12,416 bases of DNA, taken from contig PBOV01000014.1 of NCBI GenBank assembly GCA_002724505.1, positions 41,002 to 53,417 on the forward strand, in the 5' to 3' direction. The notes below the pieces were generated by a model. It ran no database searches, was not told the DNA's origin, and saw only the letters and a program-made list of their open reading frames with translations. How positions within the stretch are numbered: the stretch's first letter is position 1; each line of letters starts with the position of its first letter. Of this stretch, positions 1-7,464 are shown in pieces. The translations under genes were made by a program, and so were the position numbers. The stretch is from Rhodospirillaceae bacterium. Lineage in GTDB: Bacteria; Pseudomonadota; Alphaproteobacteria; MPNO01; UBA2964.

Positions 1-2258
1 ATGCCGCGCCCGCCCGCATCGTCGGGATGTATCCAGCAGGGTTCGTAAAAATAGTTGTCTTTGCCTCTTATTTTGCCGAGTTCACGGATCCAAACGATAT
101 CGTCGCCTTGGACGTGAAAGCGGTATTTAGGGTGGTTGGTCATCACGGAAAGTGGATATTTCTTTGATTTTTTGGAGTCTGCCTGTTCCGAATGGGTCAG
201 CCACTTTGCAAGGGGCGGGCGTTCAGCGCTGTCCGGGGCGAGCTCGGTAATACGCTTGGAGACAAATTCAATCTTGCCACTCGGTGTCTCAAGTTCGTCA
301 GCTTTTTTCCAGTACCAGTGCTGACCTCCAGTATGTTCGCTGTAGCCATATTCTTTTTTTATTTGGACCCATTCCTCCCAGCTGGGACAATCATAAATAA
401 GATATTTTTGCTTCTTGAAGTCTTTCCATGACAAATGATCGCGCTTTGCTGCCAGCGTGCCCTCATAAGATTCTTTTAACCAATCATCGACAGGTGGGAA
501 GGCATCATCCAAACCCAGTCGTTGGCCAATCATCCGATGGATCTCATAGTCACTCTTCGACGCACCTAGGGGTTCGATAGCGGCCTCCTGATAGAAGAGA
601 GCTAAAATATCGCTGCGCTGAACAACGACAAGGTCTTCATGTTCATAATTGGTTTGTGCGGGCAATATCAGGTCAGAAAAATTTAGATCATTTTCTAGCC
701 AAGGGTGAATACCAACTACAAACTCGAGATTATCGCTCCGAAGAGATTCCAGCCAGTTGCTCCCGTGGCCCCAGCTGCCTGGCTGACTTCCATTCTCGTT
801 CCATACCATACGGATACCCGGGTGATCATCGGTTGGTGGGTAGCGGTAACTCTCAAACTGATCATCCGCCTTGGCGAGTGCCGCGGTCGTCCCTTTCCAG
901 CTTATATTACGCTGTTGGATGGCCTCTGCCGCCAGAGTGCGAGGAATAAAGACTGGTGATTTCGGTCCGTGCCCGATGGCGTACTCAATCATCGGACTAA
1001 AGGCCAGGCCATGAAAGTCAACCTCTGGATAGCGTGGTACTTGCGCTAGTGATTTTTTATAGAAAGAAGGGGCACCAGTCCGAAGGAACTGCCGGCCGGG
1101 ACTGCCAAAACCCTGCATCGCTAAAACATAAGCCTCCATTCGGGCGGTCAGGTGGGATAGTGTCCCACGTATCTTGGGGCCGCCGAAATAAACCGAAACA
1201 GTAGTTCTTTTAGTAGCCCATTCTCGCGCCAGGGCCTTGATGGTTGAAACCGGGATGCCGGTGATACTGGAAGCCCATTTAGGTGTTTTTTCGATTCCGT
1301 CATCCTGACCCAGTACATGTGCTTTTAATACGTCAAAACCGATTGTGTGGGTGTCGATATATCCTTTGTCGTAAGTGTCCTCGGCAATCCAAATATGCGC
1401 GATAGCTAAATAAAGCGCGGCATCAGTATTAGGTTTAATCGGGATCCAGGTGTCAGCATGAACAGCGGCGGCGTGGTTAAGGTCGGGTGCAATGGCAACA
1501 ATCTTGATCCTTGCTTTTTTTAGCCATTTTGGCATTTCAAGGGCGATTGAGCCGGACATGCCAAAGCCCGTTGCCTCCGGATCATTGCCCGAAAAGATTA
1601 CCATTTCAGCGTGTTCGAGCACGTCGTCCCAAACCGCATCTTGGTATGGTTCGCCGAGGGTGTCGTCGAAGCCCCAGACATGTTTAGCACCCCAATAATA
1701 GCCTTCCCAGCTGTCGGGGTTGCGGACTTGCTGGGTCCACCAACCCCATCCCTTGCGCTCCCTGAGCATATCGAACAGGTAGTGACCCCAAAAATGAAGG
1801 GATTGCAGATAGCCGCTTTGGCCATGGCCGTCAGCCTGAACTAATACAGGCTCCATAGATCCGTATTTTTCGTAAATCTTTTCTAGTTGAGTGACAATTA
1901 TATCGAGAGCTTTGTCCCAGCTTATTGGTGAATAGCTATCGCTGCCACGTCCAGAAGGGTTTGGTTTTTTAGGATCCCACCCGTCGCGTAGTAAAGGAAA
2001 CTTTACCCGTGTATTCGCGTGCACTCGCTGTTTAGCAGCAAATGCTAACGGCATCTGTACTTCTTTGCGGGGACGCGAGTAGTTGCCCCGTTGGGTAGTC
2101 TTTATTTCATAAAGTTGAACGTCTTCCGGAATATAAAAGGGCAACGAGCGGACAATTTTTCCGTTTTCAACATGGCATTCAAGGGGAAAGTTAGACCTCG
2201 CCAGCCCACTGCCGGGGTGAGAGACATAGACTTTTCGGCAGGTAGGGTTATCAGTCAT
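1..2258 (-). CDS. Molybdopterin oxidoreductase, pyrogallol transhydroxylase large-subunit-like (partial)
   Basis: Translating the minus strand from ATG at 2258-2256 gives 752 uninterrupted codons that leave the window at base 1, so the C-terminus is missing. The protein belongs to the DMSO-reductase superfamily (bis-MGD molybdenum). It lacks the N-terminal CxxC iron-sulfur motif and resembles the large subunit (AthL) of pyrogallol-phloroglucinol transhydroxylase of Pelobacter acidigallici, about 875 residues as I recall it, so roughly 90-100 residues are missing. The motif NPDSWEG at residues 180-186 matches the AthL motif that carries the Mo ligand Ser175; here the serine is Ser183, with Asp182 and Trp184 also kept. 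His145 and Tyr410 appear to match AthL His144 and Tyr404. A stop codon lies two codons upstream of the start, and GGAAG (complement of 2267-2271) stands 8 bases before it. In Pelobacter the enzyme pairs with an iron-sulfur small subunit; here that gene would lie beyond the left edge. The family call is firm; transfer between trihydroxybenzenes is inferred, and another hydroxylation or hydration reaction is possible. Confidence 0.8.
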   Translation of the reverse strand, partial: MTDNPTCRKVYVSHPGSGLARSNFPLECHVENGKIVRSLPFYIPEDVQLYEIKTTQRGNYSRPRKEVQMPLAFAAKQRVHANTRVKFPLLRDGWDPKKPNPSGRGSDSYSPISWDKALDIIVTQLEKIYEKYGSMEPVLVQADGHGQSGYLQSLHFWGHYLFDMLRERKGWGWWTQQVRNPDSWEGYYWGAKHVWGFDDTLGEPYQDAVWDDVLEHAEMVIFSGNDPEATGFGMSGSIALEMPKWLKKARIKIVAIAPDLNHAAAVHADTWIPIKPNTDAALYLAIAHIWIAEDTYDKGYIDTHTIGFDVLKAHVLGQDDGIEKTPKWASSITGIPVSTIKALAREWATKRTTVSVYFGGPKIRGTLSHLTARMEAYVLAMQGFGSPGRQFLRTGAPSFYKKSLAQVPRYPEVDFHGLAFSPMIEYAIGHGPKSPVFIPRTLAAEAIQQRNISWKGTTAALAKADDQFESYRYPPTDDHPGIRMVWNENGSQPGSWGHGSNWLESLRSDNLEFVVGIHPWLENDLNFSDLILPAQTNYEHEDLVVVQRSDILALFYQEAAIEPLGASKSDYEIHRMIGQRLGLDDAFPPVDDWLKESYEGTLAAKRDHLSWKDFKKQKYLIYDCPSWEEWVQIKKEYGYSEHTGGQHWYWKKADELETPSGKIEFVSKRITELAPDSAERPPLAKWLTHSEQADSKKSKKYPLSVMTNHPKYRFHVQGDDIVWIRELGKIRGKDNYFYEPCWIHPDDAGGRG

Positions 2259-2400
2259 TCTTTACGCTTCCGACTTTTGCTAAACTACAACCCTCCATAT
2301 TTTTGTAGTTTTCTGAAAATACCTTAAATTCAGGAGCGGTTTCAATAATCAGATTTGTAGGTTTTTGCTCTGTCATTGGCAAAATGTGTCTGTAACGTCT

Positions 2401-2430
2401 TTGCAAGTCAACTTAGCTGCGCGCTATGGT
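2401..2430 (+). promoter_or_regulatory. Candidate sigma70-like promoter for the LLM monooxygenase
   Basis: TTGCAA at 2401-2406 and TATGGT at 2425-2430 are separated by 18 bases, an acceptable match to -35 and -10 boxes. They lie about 90 bases before the LLM start, so transcription would begin near 2437, just ahead of the palindromes at 2452-2480. This rests on visual matching only. Confidence 0.3.
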
Positions 2431-2451
2431 TTTCTGTTTCGCCTAGGATTA

Positions 2452-2480
2452 GGTTATTTAACCAATGGGTCAACTAACCC
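2452..2480. promoter_or_regulatory. Two adjacent palindromes, candidate operator
   Basis: GGTTATTTAACC at 2452-2463 has arms GGTTA and TAACC. GGGTCAACTAACCC at 2467-2480 has arms GGGT and ACCC. Their centres are 16 bases apart. They sit in the divergent region between the transhydroxylase-like gene and the LLM gene, downstream of the candidate LLM promoter, where a repressor could act. No regulator gene is visible nearby. Confidence 0.3.
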
Positions 2481-2522
2481 GGCCTTTGCATTTTGTGAAA
2501 GGTAGAGAAGGAAGAAAGTAAC

Positions 2523-3854
2523 ATGAGTGAAGACCGAAAACTCCATTTCGGCGCTTTTATGCGACCGGTAACTATCCATACCGGAGCTTGGCGTTATCCC
2601 GGCGCTTATGCAGATGCAAACTTTAATTTCCAACATATTGTTAAATTTGCGCAAAAACTTGAGCAGGGAAAATTTGATGCGTTCTTTATGGCCGATCATT
2701 TGGCTGTGTTTAATATGCCGATGGACGCGTTGAAGCGCTCTTCGACCCCTACATCGTTTGAGCCGATGACACTGCTGCCTGCCCTGGCAATGGTGACTGA
2801 GCATCTTGGCTTAGTGGCGACTGGGTCGACAACTTATGATGAGCCGTTTCACGTCGCACGTCGCTTTGCATCGCTCGACCATATCAGCGACGGGAGGGCC
2901 GGCTGGAACGTTGTGACTACATCGAACCCCAACGCTTCGATGAATTTTGGCCGGGACGACCAAATGGAGCACGATGAGCGTTATAACCGAGCTCGTGAGT
3001 TTTATGATGTGGTCACTGGGTTATGGGACAGTTGGGCTGATGACGCCTTTATCCGCGATCAAGAAAGCGGTGTATTTTTTGACCCTGACAAGATGCACGT
3101 CCTTGATCATAAGGGTAAATATTTGAAAGTCCGTGGCCCGCTGAACATTGGCCGTCCCGTTCAAGGGTATCCGGTGATCGTGCAAGCAGGAGCTTCTAAT
3201 GCGGGAAGGCAACTCGCCGCTGAGACTGCTGAGGCTGTATTCACCGCGCAAAGTAACCTCGCAGCCGGTCAGAAGTTTTATGCCGATGTGAAGGGCCGCA
3301 TGCAAGCCGCTGGGCGCAATCCTGATCATATGAAAATTCTACCAGCATGTATGGTCATTATTGCGGATACACGAGAGGAGGCGCGTGAAAAGCGGATGAA
3401 GCTAGATAGCCTGGTTCATTATGAAAGCGCTATCGCGTCACTCTCAATTGCGCTTGGCGTTGATGCTGCCAAGTTTGAACAAGATAAGCCGCTACCGAAC
3501 GATATTCCTGAAACGGAGGCCGGCCAAAGCAGTCGGGAGCGCGCTATAAGAGCGGCTGAGGAAGACAATCTGACGGTTCGTCAGCTCGCGCAGCGCCTTG
3601 GCGGACATTCAAGCCTCTGCTTGATGGGTACGCCTGATGAGGTTGCCGATCAAATGGAAGAATGGCTGATGACCCGCGGCAGTGACGGCTTTACGATACA
3701 GTTTCCTTTTGTACCTGAGGGTATAGACGATTTTGTTGACCGTCTCGTGCCGGTGTTGCAAGATCGTGGATTGTTTCGAAAGGAATATGAAGGAAAAACG
3801 TTGCGCGAAAATATGGGCCTGCCCCGACCCGCCAACCAGTTCTTCCCGGACTAG
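2523..3854 (+). CDS. LLM-class flavin-dependent monooxygenase, NtaA/SnaA/DszA family
   Basis: This 443-residue protein matches the bacterial luciferase-like group typified by nitrilotriacetate monooxygenase component A, SnaA, DszA and dimethyl sulfide monooxygenase DmoA, whose usual length is about 440-460 residues. Family landmarks are the N-terminal strand LHFGAFM, SDGRAGWNVVTT near residue 125, the HDERYNRAREFYDVV helix with LWDSW after it, HKGKYLKVRGPLNI near residue 200 and PVIVQAGAS near residue 220. Such enzymes use reduced FMN, supplied by a separate reductase, and O2 to oxidise a carbon, nitrogen or sulfur centre; no reductase is encoded in the window. AAGGAAG at 2508-2514, 8 bases before the ATG, supports the start. 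The gene is divergent from the transhydroxylase-like gene and converges on the MmgE/PrpD gene with an 11-base gap. The substrate cannot be read from the sequence. Confidence 0.9.
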   Translation: MSEDRKLHFGAFMRPVTIHTGAWRYPGAYADANFNFQHIVKFAQKLEQGKFDAFFMADHLAVFNMPMDALKRSSTPTSFEPMTLLPALAMVTEHLGLVATGSTTYDEPFHVARRFASLDHISDGRAGWNVVTTSNPNASMNFGRDDQMEHDERYNRAREFYDVVTGLWDSWADDAFIRDQESGVFFDPDKMHVLDHKGKYLKVRGPLNIGRPVQGYPVIVQAGASNAGRQLAAETAEAVFTAQSNLAAGQKFYADVKGRMQAAGRNPDHMKILPACMVIIADTREEAREKRMKLDSLVHYESAIASLSIALGVDAAKFEQDKPLPNDIPETEAGQSSRERAIRAAEEDNLTVRQLAQRLGGHSSLCLMGTPDEVADQMEEWLMTRGSDGFTIQFPFVPEGIDDFVDRLVPVLQDRGLFRKEYEGKTLRENMGLPRPANQFFPD

Positions 3855-3865
3855 GGTCACCTCCC

Positions 3866-5218
3866 TCATCTGCATCGCATCATCGTCATTAATTCCCCAA
3901 CAGAGCCAACGTTTTCGATATCATTTATCGCTGCAGCCAACTCATCGATCTTATTATCGGTGAGGCAATATCCCGCACAATTCCGTAACTTTTCTTCTAA
4001 CTGATCTGGTGACAGTGGGTTTTCTGGCGCGCCAAGTGGGTGATCGCAACGAGCGCTCACAGTATTACCATCGTTGGTTTCAACTTCAGCAATAGCCTGG
4101 CCATTTATCAAATCGTCGTCGGGAATAATCTCAACTTTGTTGGCAGCAAAATCCCGTAATATTGGGCTGTCGTAATACTCTGGCTCAAACTGGTCTAGGG
4201 TAACCTTCCGGTCCTTAAGGTAAATTCCTGTGACGTAATGTGCCGACAGCAAGGCTTCAAATTTCGCGTCATAGGTCGAAAACCCACCATGCATCTTGTA
4301 GGGCGTTTGGCTCAGCCTCAGACGTACCTTGGCGACATCTTTAAATTCAACGTCATGTTCCTGTACGACATTAAATAAGGAGGTAATAACTTCCTGCAAC
4401 GCGGTTGCGGATGGCCACATGCGAAGCGCGATGCGTTGAAGTTCCCAGTGATCACCGAGTTTGCTAGTAACGGCGTCGGGGAGCCCGCCTTCGGCATAGG
4501 TGTTGTAGAGGCCTCCATCTTCGGTAGTTAGAAAATCTTTGGTTGCTACGAAACCTTGTTCGGCCAACAACGCGGCCATAAGCCCGGAAAGGGCAGCTCG
4601 ACACTGATGAAACTTGACTGTCGGCGTGCCCCAGGCGGCAAAGGTTCCGGCGGCCTGACTACCAGCGAGGCCAAAGGCCCGCGCCATTGTTTCAGTGTTA
4701 AAGCCACGAAGGCAGCCGACGGCTGCGGCGGATCCAAAAGGCCCGATGACGCCTGGGCCGTGCCAGCCTTTGGCGCGGAATTTTGGATAATCTAGGCCTA
4801 AGCCGATGCGGGTGGTTACTTCAAACCCGGCGGCCAAGGAGGCAAGCAATGCCGCCCCGGATAAGTTATCTCGCTCGGCTATCGATAGAGCTGGTGGGAC
4901 GACCTCAGGGGTAATATGAGTAAGGGTTGCACGGTGGACGTCACACATCGTTACTGCCGTAATTAGATACCCGTTCATCATCGTGGCGCCGGCGAGAGAA
5001 ATTTGTTTTCCACCTATAACACTGCTTTCCTCGGATTGACCTAACGCTGAGGCCATCGCGTGCAGTTGGTTGGTCTCCTCCCCTTGATGACCGGCGAGGG
5101 CGCAGGCCAATGAATCGATTAAAAGCGCAATAGTAGAGTTTTTGACATCGGTGGGAATATCGTTGAGGCTTATTGACGCGGCAAATTCGGCAATTTTTTC
5201 TGTTGTCCCCTGCGACAT
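3866..5218 (-). CDS. MmgE/PrpD family protein
   Basis: This 450-residue protein has the full length and pattern of the MmgE/PrpD family, which includes 2-methylcitrate dehydratase PrpD, cis-aconitate decarboxylase and iminodisuccinate epimerase. Recognisable segments are the N-terminal helix bundle with LLIDSLACALAGHQG near residue 32, the glycine-rich HGPGVIGPFGSAAAVG near residue 153, and VKFHQCRAALSGLMAALLA near residue 200, followed by the lid domain. AGGAG (complement of 5225-5229) lies 6 bases before the ATG. Members near catabolic clusters usually act on small di- or tricarboxylic acids, but which reaction this one performs is not evident; a methylcitrate-cycle role is not supported because prpB and prpC are absent. 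It is divergent from the cyclase remnant and HpaB-like hydroxylase, with which it may share a control region at 5219-5303. Confidence 0.9.
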   Translation of the reverse strand: MSQGTTEKIAEFAASISLNDIPTDVKNSTIALLIDSLACALAGHQGEETNQLHAMASALGQSEESSVIGGKQISLAGATMMNGYLITAVTMCDVHRATLTHITPEVVPPALSIAERDNLSGAALLASLAAGFEVTTRIGLGLDYPKFRAKGWHGPGVIGPFGSAAAVGCLRGFNTETMARAFGLAGSQAAGTFAAWGTPTVKFHQCRAALSGLMAALLAEQGFVATKDFLTTEDGGLYNTYAEGGLPDAVTSKLGDHWELQRIALRMWPSATALQEVITSLFNVVQEHDVEFKDVAKVRLRLSQTPYKMHGGFSTYDAKFEALLSAHYVTGIYLKDRKVTLDQFEPEYYDSPILRDFAANKVEIIPDDDLINGQAIAEVETNDGNTVSARCDHPLGAPENPLSPDQLEEKLRNCAGYCLTDNKIDELAAAINDIENVGSVGELMTMMRCR

Positions 5219-5303
5219 AAGCTTCTCCTTTGGTAAATTTGTTACACAATAACGGTGCCTCCCCTATATGCGCAATTGCTCCGCGGGGAAAAATAGGAGA
5301 GGT

Positions 5304-5517
5304 ATGGGTGTAATTGGGATCGACTATTTTTTATATCCGGCTATTTGCTGATGTTGTGTCAACGACCCATCTAATGTTACTCGGTGCGGGAGCGATAATT
5401 GTTGAAGGGTTGGACCTTCGCAAAATTGTAACGGGGTCCTACAATTTGACTTGTCTTCCAATGAAGATTGCTGGTGCCGATAGGGGGCCGGTGAGGGCTA
5501 TTCTGACTAAAGGATGA
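5304..5517 (+). pseudogene. C-terminal remnant of a cyclase-family (kynurenine formamidase-like) gene
   Basis: Two adjacent frames together give the C-terminal part of a cyclase-family hydrolase. In the first frame, from ATG 5304, GVIGIDYF matches the family's GIDY strand and then stops at a TGA. In the frame that starts with TTG at 5314, THLMLLGAGAIIVEGLDL, then TCLPMKIAGADRGPVRAIL, match the conserved end of the family. Dropping one T from the run of six T at 5327-5332 joins the frames into a continuous reading. About two thirds or more of a normal gene (roughly 250-300 residues) is missing at the 5' end, since the sequence before it is only the intergenic region of the MmgE/PrpD gene. The stop TGA at 5515-5517 overlaps the ATG of the next gene, as expected for a former translationally coupled operon partner. 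Such hydrolases (metal-dependent, HxGTHxD motif) lose activity without the missing N-terminal part. Confidence 0.7.
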
Positions 5518-6971
5518 GGCAAATGCTAAGTGGTAAAGAGTATCTCAAAAGCATACGCGATGGCCGGCGGGTTTATATTGGCAAAGAGTTGGTCACTGAT
5601 ATCACTAATCACCCCGCTTTTGTTAAGGGTGCTCAGTCTGTAGCGATGATTTATGATCAAAAATCAGCTCCAGAAAATCGAGATGTGATGGTCAGCGAAG
5701 AGGACGGTGAAGAGTTTTCAACCTATTTTCTTAAACCTAAAACTCGAGATGATCTTGAAAAACGTTATGAAACGCATCGGAGGATAGCCGCCTGGACACA
5801 TGGATTTATGGGTCGCTCTCCCGATAATTTTCCGAGCTATTTGACCGGTCTTGCAACTCAACCAGAGGTTTTCAACGAATTAAGAGGGGGCACCGGTGAT
5901 TTTCTTGAGGCCTATTATCTCAAGGCTCGACGAGACGATCTTTATATGTCCCACGCCGTTACGAACCCCCAGGGCTCGCGACGCGCTGGAGAAGAAATTC
6001 AGGCGGCTGGTGCCGTGTCACCGACCCTCCGGGTGGTATCTGAAGACGACGACGGAGTGACCATTAATGGATTAAAAATGATTGGTACGGCTTCTATCTA
6101 TTGTCATGAGACCTGGGTTGGTAATTTGCAGCCAGTCCCTCCGGGTAATGAGGCCGAAACAATAACTTGTGCAGTACCTCTGAATTATGATGGCGTGTCA
6201 ATTTGGTCACGAAAGTCCTATGAGAAGATGGCGAATACTGAGTTTGATATGCCACTTTCAGCGCGATATGACGAGACTGATGCGGCGATACTATTCGAGA
6301 ATGTCAAAGTCCCGTGGGAGCGTGTGTTTTTGCACAACAATGTTGCTATGACGCGTGAGATTTATTTCAAGACCCCGGGACATTCGCTTGCCAACCATCA
6401 AGCCAACATCCGATTTGCCGAAAAGCTACGGTTGATCGTGGCAATTGCTCGCAAATTAACTGAGTCCAATAAGGCAGGGAACATCCCTGCGGTGAAAAGC
6501 ACTCTTGGAAATTTAGCAGCTCAACTCGCGACTTTGGACGGCATGGTGCGGGGGCAGATATTTGATTGTGAGGATATGCCAGGAGGTTATGTCACAATAA
6601 ACAAGCGCTTCATGTATGCTGCGCTGCACTGGTGTACGAATAACTATTCAACGATTTGTGATGTTGTAAGAGAGCTGATGGGTGGAGGCCCAATTCAGAT
6701 GCCAGCAGATTCGTCTGTGATGGAAGATCCTGACCTAAACAAAAAGTTCGAAACATACTGGTCGTTACCAAATCAGAGCGCCAAGGACAGAATGAAACTT
6801 TTTCGACTTGCTTGGGATATTTTGGGAACGGAATTCGCAGGACGACATATGCTTTACGAGAAATTTTATGCAGGTCCCGGGTTCATAATGGATCTTTATA
6901 GTTACCATCACGCCCGATGGGATGAGCTAGACGTCATTGTTGATGATTTGATGGCGGGGTATGACCTTTGA
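5514..6971 (+). CDS. FAD-dependent aromatic hydroxylase, HpaB/PvcC/TftD family
   Basis: This 485-residue protein matches the two-component 4-hydroxyphenylacetate 3-hydroxylase (oxygenase component) family at full length. Landmarks are LSGKEYLKSIRDGRRVYIG at the N-terminus, MGRSPDN at 99-105, SHAVTNPQGSR at 146-156, NGLKMIGTAS, FENVKVPWERVF near residue 263 and a C-terminal helical domain with LMGGGPIQMP. The family uses free FADH2 from a separate reductase and O2 to hydroxylate phenols ortho to the hydroxyl; no HpaC-type reductase is nearby. Compared with HpaB, the active-site Arg (Arg101) and His (His147) are kept, but the Tyr of GRSPDY is Asn105, so the substrate is probably not 4-hydroxyphenylacetate. 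The ATG at 5514 overlaps the cyclase remnant's stop. The second ATG at 5523 may be the true start, because AAGGA lies 8-9 bases before it and family proteins begin with MLxGKEY. Confidence 0.88.
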   Translation: MRQMLSGKEYLKSIRDGRRVYIGKELVTDITNHPAFVKGAQSVAMIYDQKSAPENRDVMVSEEDGEEFSTYFLKPKTRDDLEKRYETHRRIAAWTHGFMGRSPDNFPSYLTGLATQPEVFNELRGGTGDFLEAYYLKARRDDLYMSHAVTNPQGSRRAGEEIQAAGAVSPTLRVVSEDDDGVTINGLKMIGTASIYCHETWVGNLQPVPPGNEAETITCAVPLNYDGVSIWSRKSYEKMANTEFDMPLSARYDETDAAILFENVKVPWERVFLHNNVAMTREIYFKTPGHSLANHQANIRFAEKLRLIVAIARKLTESNKAGNIPAVKSTLGNLAAQLATLDGMVRGQIFDCEDMPGGYVTINKRFMYAALHWCTNNYSTICDVVRELMGGGPIQMPADSSVMEDPDLNKKFETYWSLPNQSAKDRMKLFRLAWDILGTEFAGRHMLYEKFYAGPGFIMDLYSYHHARWDELDVIVDDLMAGYDL

Positions 6972-7005
6972 GGTGGCTAACCCACCATCAAACCTTAACT
7001 GCAGA

Positions 7006-7287
7006 TCAGTCGGTTCGGCTAGTCACTTCAAGTAGGTGATAACCAAATTGTGTTTTGACCGGTCCCTGAACTTCGTTCACCGGCGCGCTGAACACGACTT
7101 GGTCAAATTCAGGGACCATTTGGCCGGGTCCGAAGGAGCCGAGGTCACCACCGCTGGCCCCGGATGGACAGGAAGAATGCTCTTTCGCAAGGTCAGCAAA
7201 ATTCGCGCCGCCAACAATTTTTGTTTTGAGCTCTTCGCATAGCTCCTCAGTATCAACCAAAATATGTCTTGCTTCGGCCTGGGCCAT
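7006..7287 (-). CDS. ppiC: Parvulin-type peptidyl-prolyl cis-trans isomerase
   Basis: This 93-residue protein is a single parvulin domain of the same size as E. coli PpiC. It starts with ARHILV (His8) and carries CPSGASGGDLGSF (Cys40), MVPEFDQVVF (Met57, Phe61) and TQFGYHLLEV (His84), the usual active-site positions. It has no signal peptide or membrane segment, so it should act in the cytoplasm, speeding proline isomerisation in folding proteins. AGGAG (complement of 7295-7299) lies 7 bases before the ATG. The gene stands alone, convergent with the hydroxylase gene (34 bases between) and divergent from the FkbM-type gene. It is probably a housekeeping gene marking the end of the catabolic block. 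Confidence 0.93.
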   Translation of the reverse strand: MAQAEARHILVDTEELCEELKTKIVGGANFADLAKEHSSCPSGASGGDLGSFGPGQMVPEFDQVVFSAPVNEVQGPVKTQFGYHLLEVTSRTD

Positions 7288-7464
7288 AAAGTTTCTCCTA
7301 AATTAATTTATAAGCTTTTGTTTTCTTGATAGTTGATAACCTTTCGCCCGCATGGCATCAACCATAGGATATCTAATAGTTATATAACAAACTCCTCTCT
7401 GCCATTCATCTTTGTTCCGTGTTAGAGCTAACCCCAATTTGTAAATTAAGAGCAGCATGCAGAG

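Noticed and set aside
2454..2804. 116-codon minus-strand ORF opposite the LLM gene start
   Set aside because: It lies antisense to a clear LLM-family gene, has no recognisable domain and no good ribosome binding site.
5268..5351. 28-codon ORF starting at ATG 5268 as a separate small gene
   Set aside because: Its last part (GVIGIDYF) is better explained as the first half of the frameshifted cyclase remnant, and the part before it is intergenic sequence without recognisable features.
5514..6971. 4-hydroxybutyryl-CoA dehydratase, which shares the fold
   Set aside because: The cluster-binding cysteine and histidine pattern of that enzyme is not visible, while the hydroxylase motifs GRSP and HAVTNPQ are.
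6972..6986. Hairpin GGTGG-CTAAC-CCACC between the hydroxylase and the parvulin gene as a terminator
   Set aside because: The stem is only 5 base pairs and no T-run follows on either strand.
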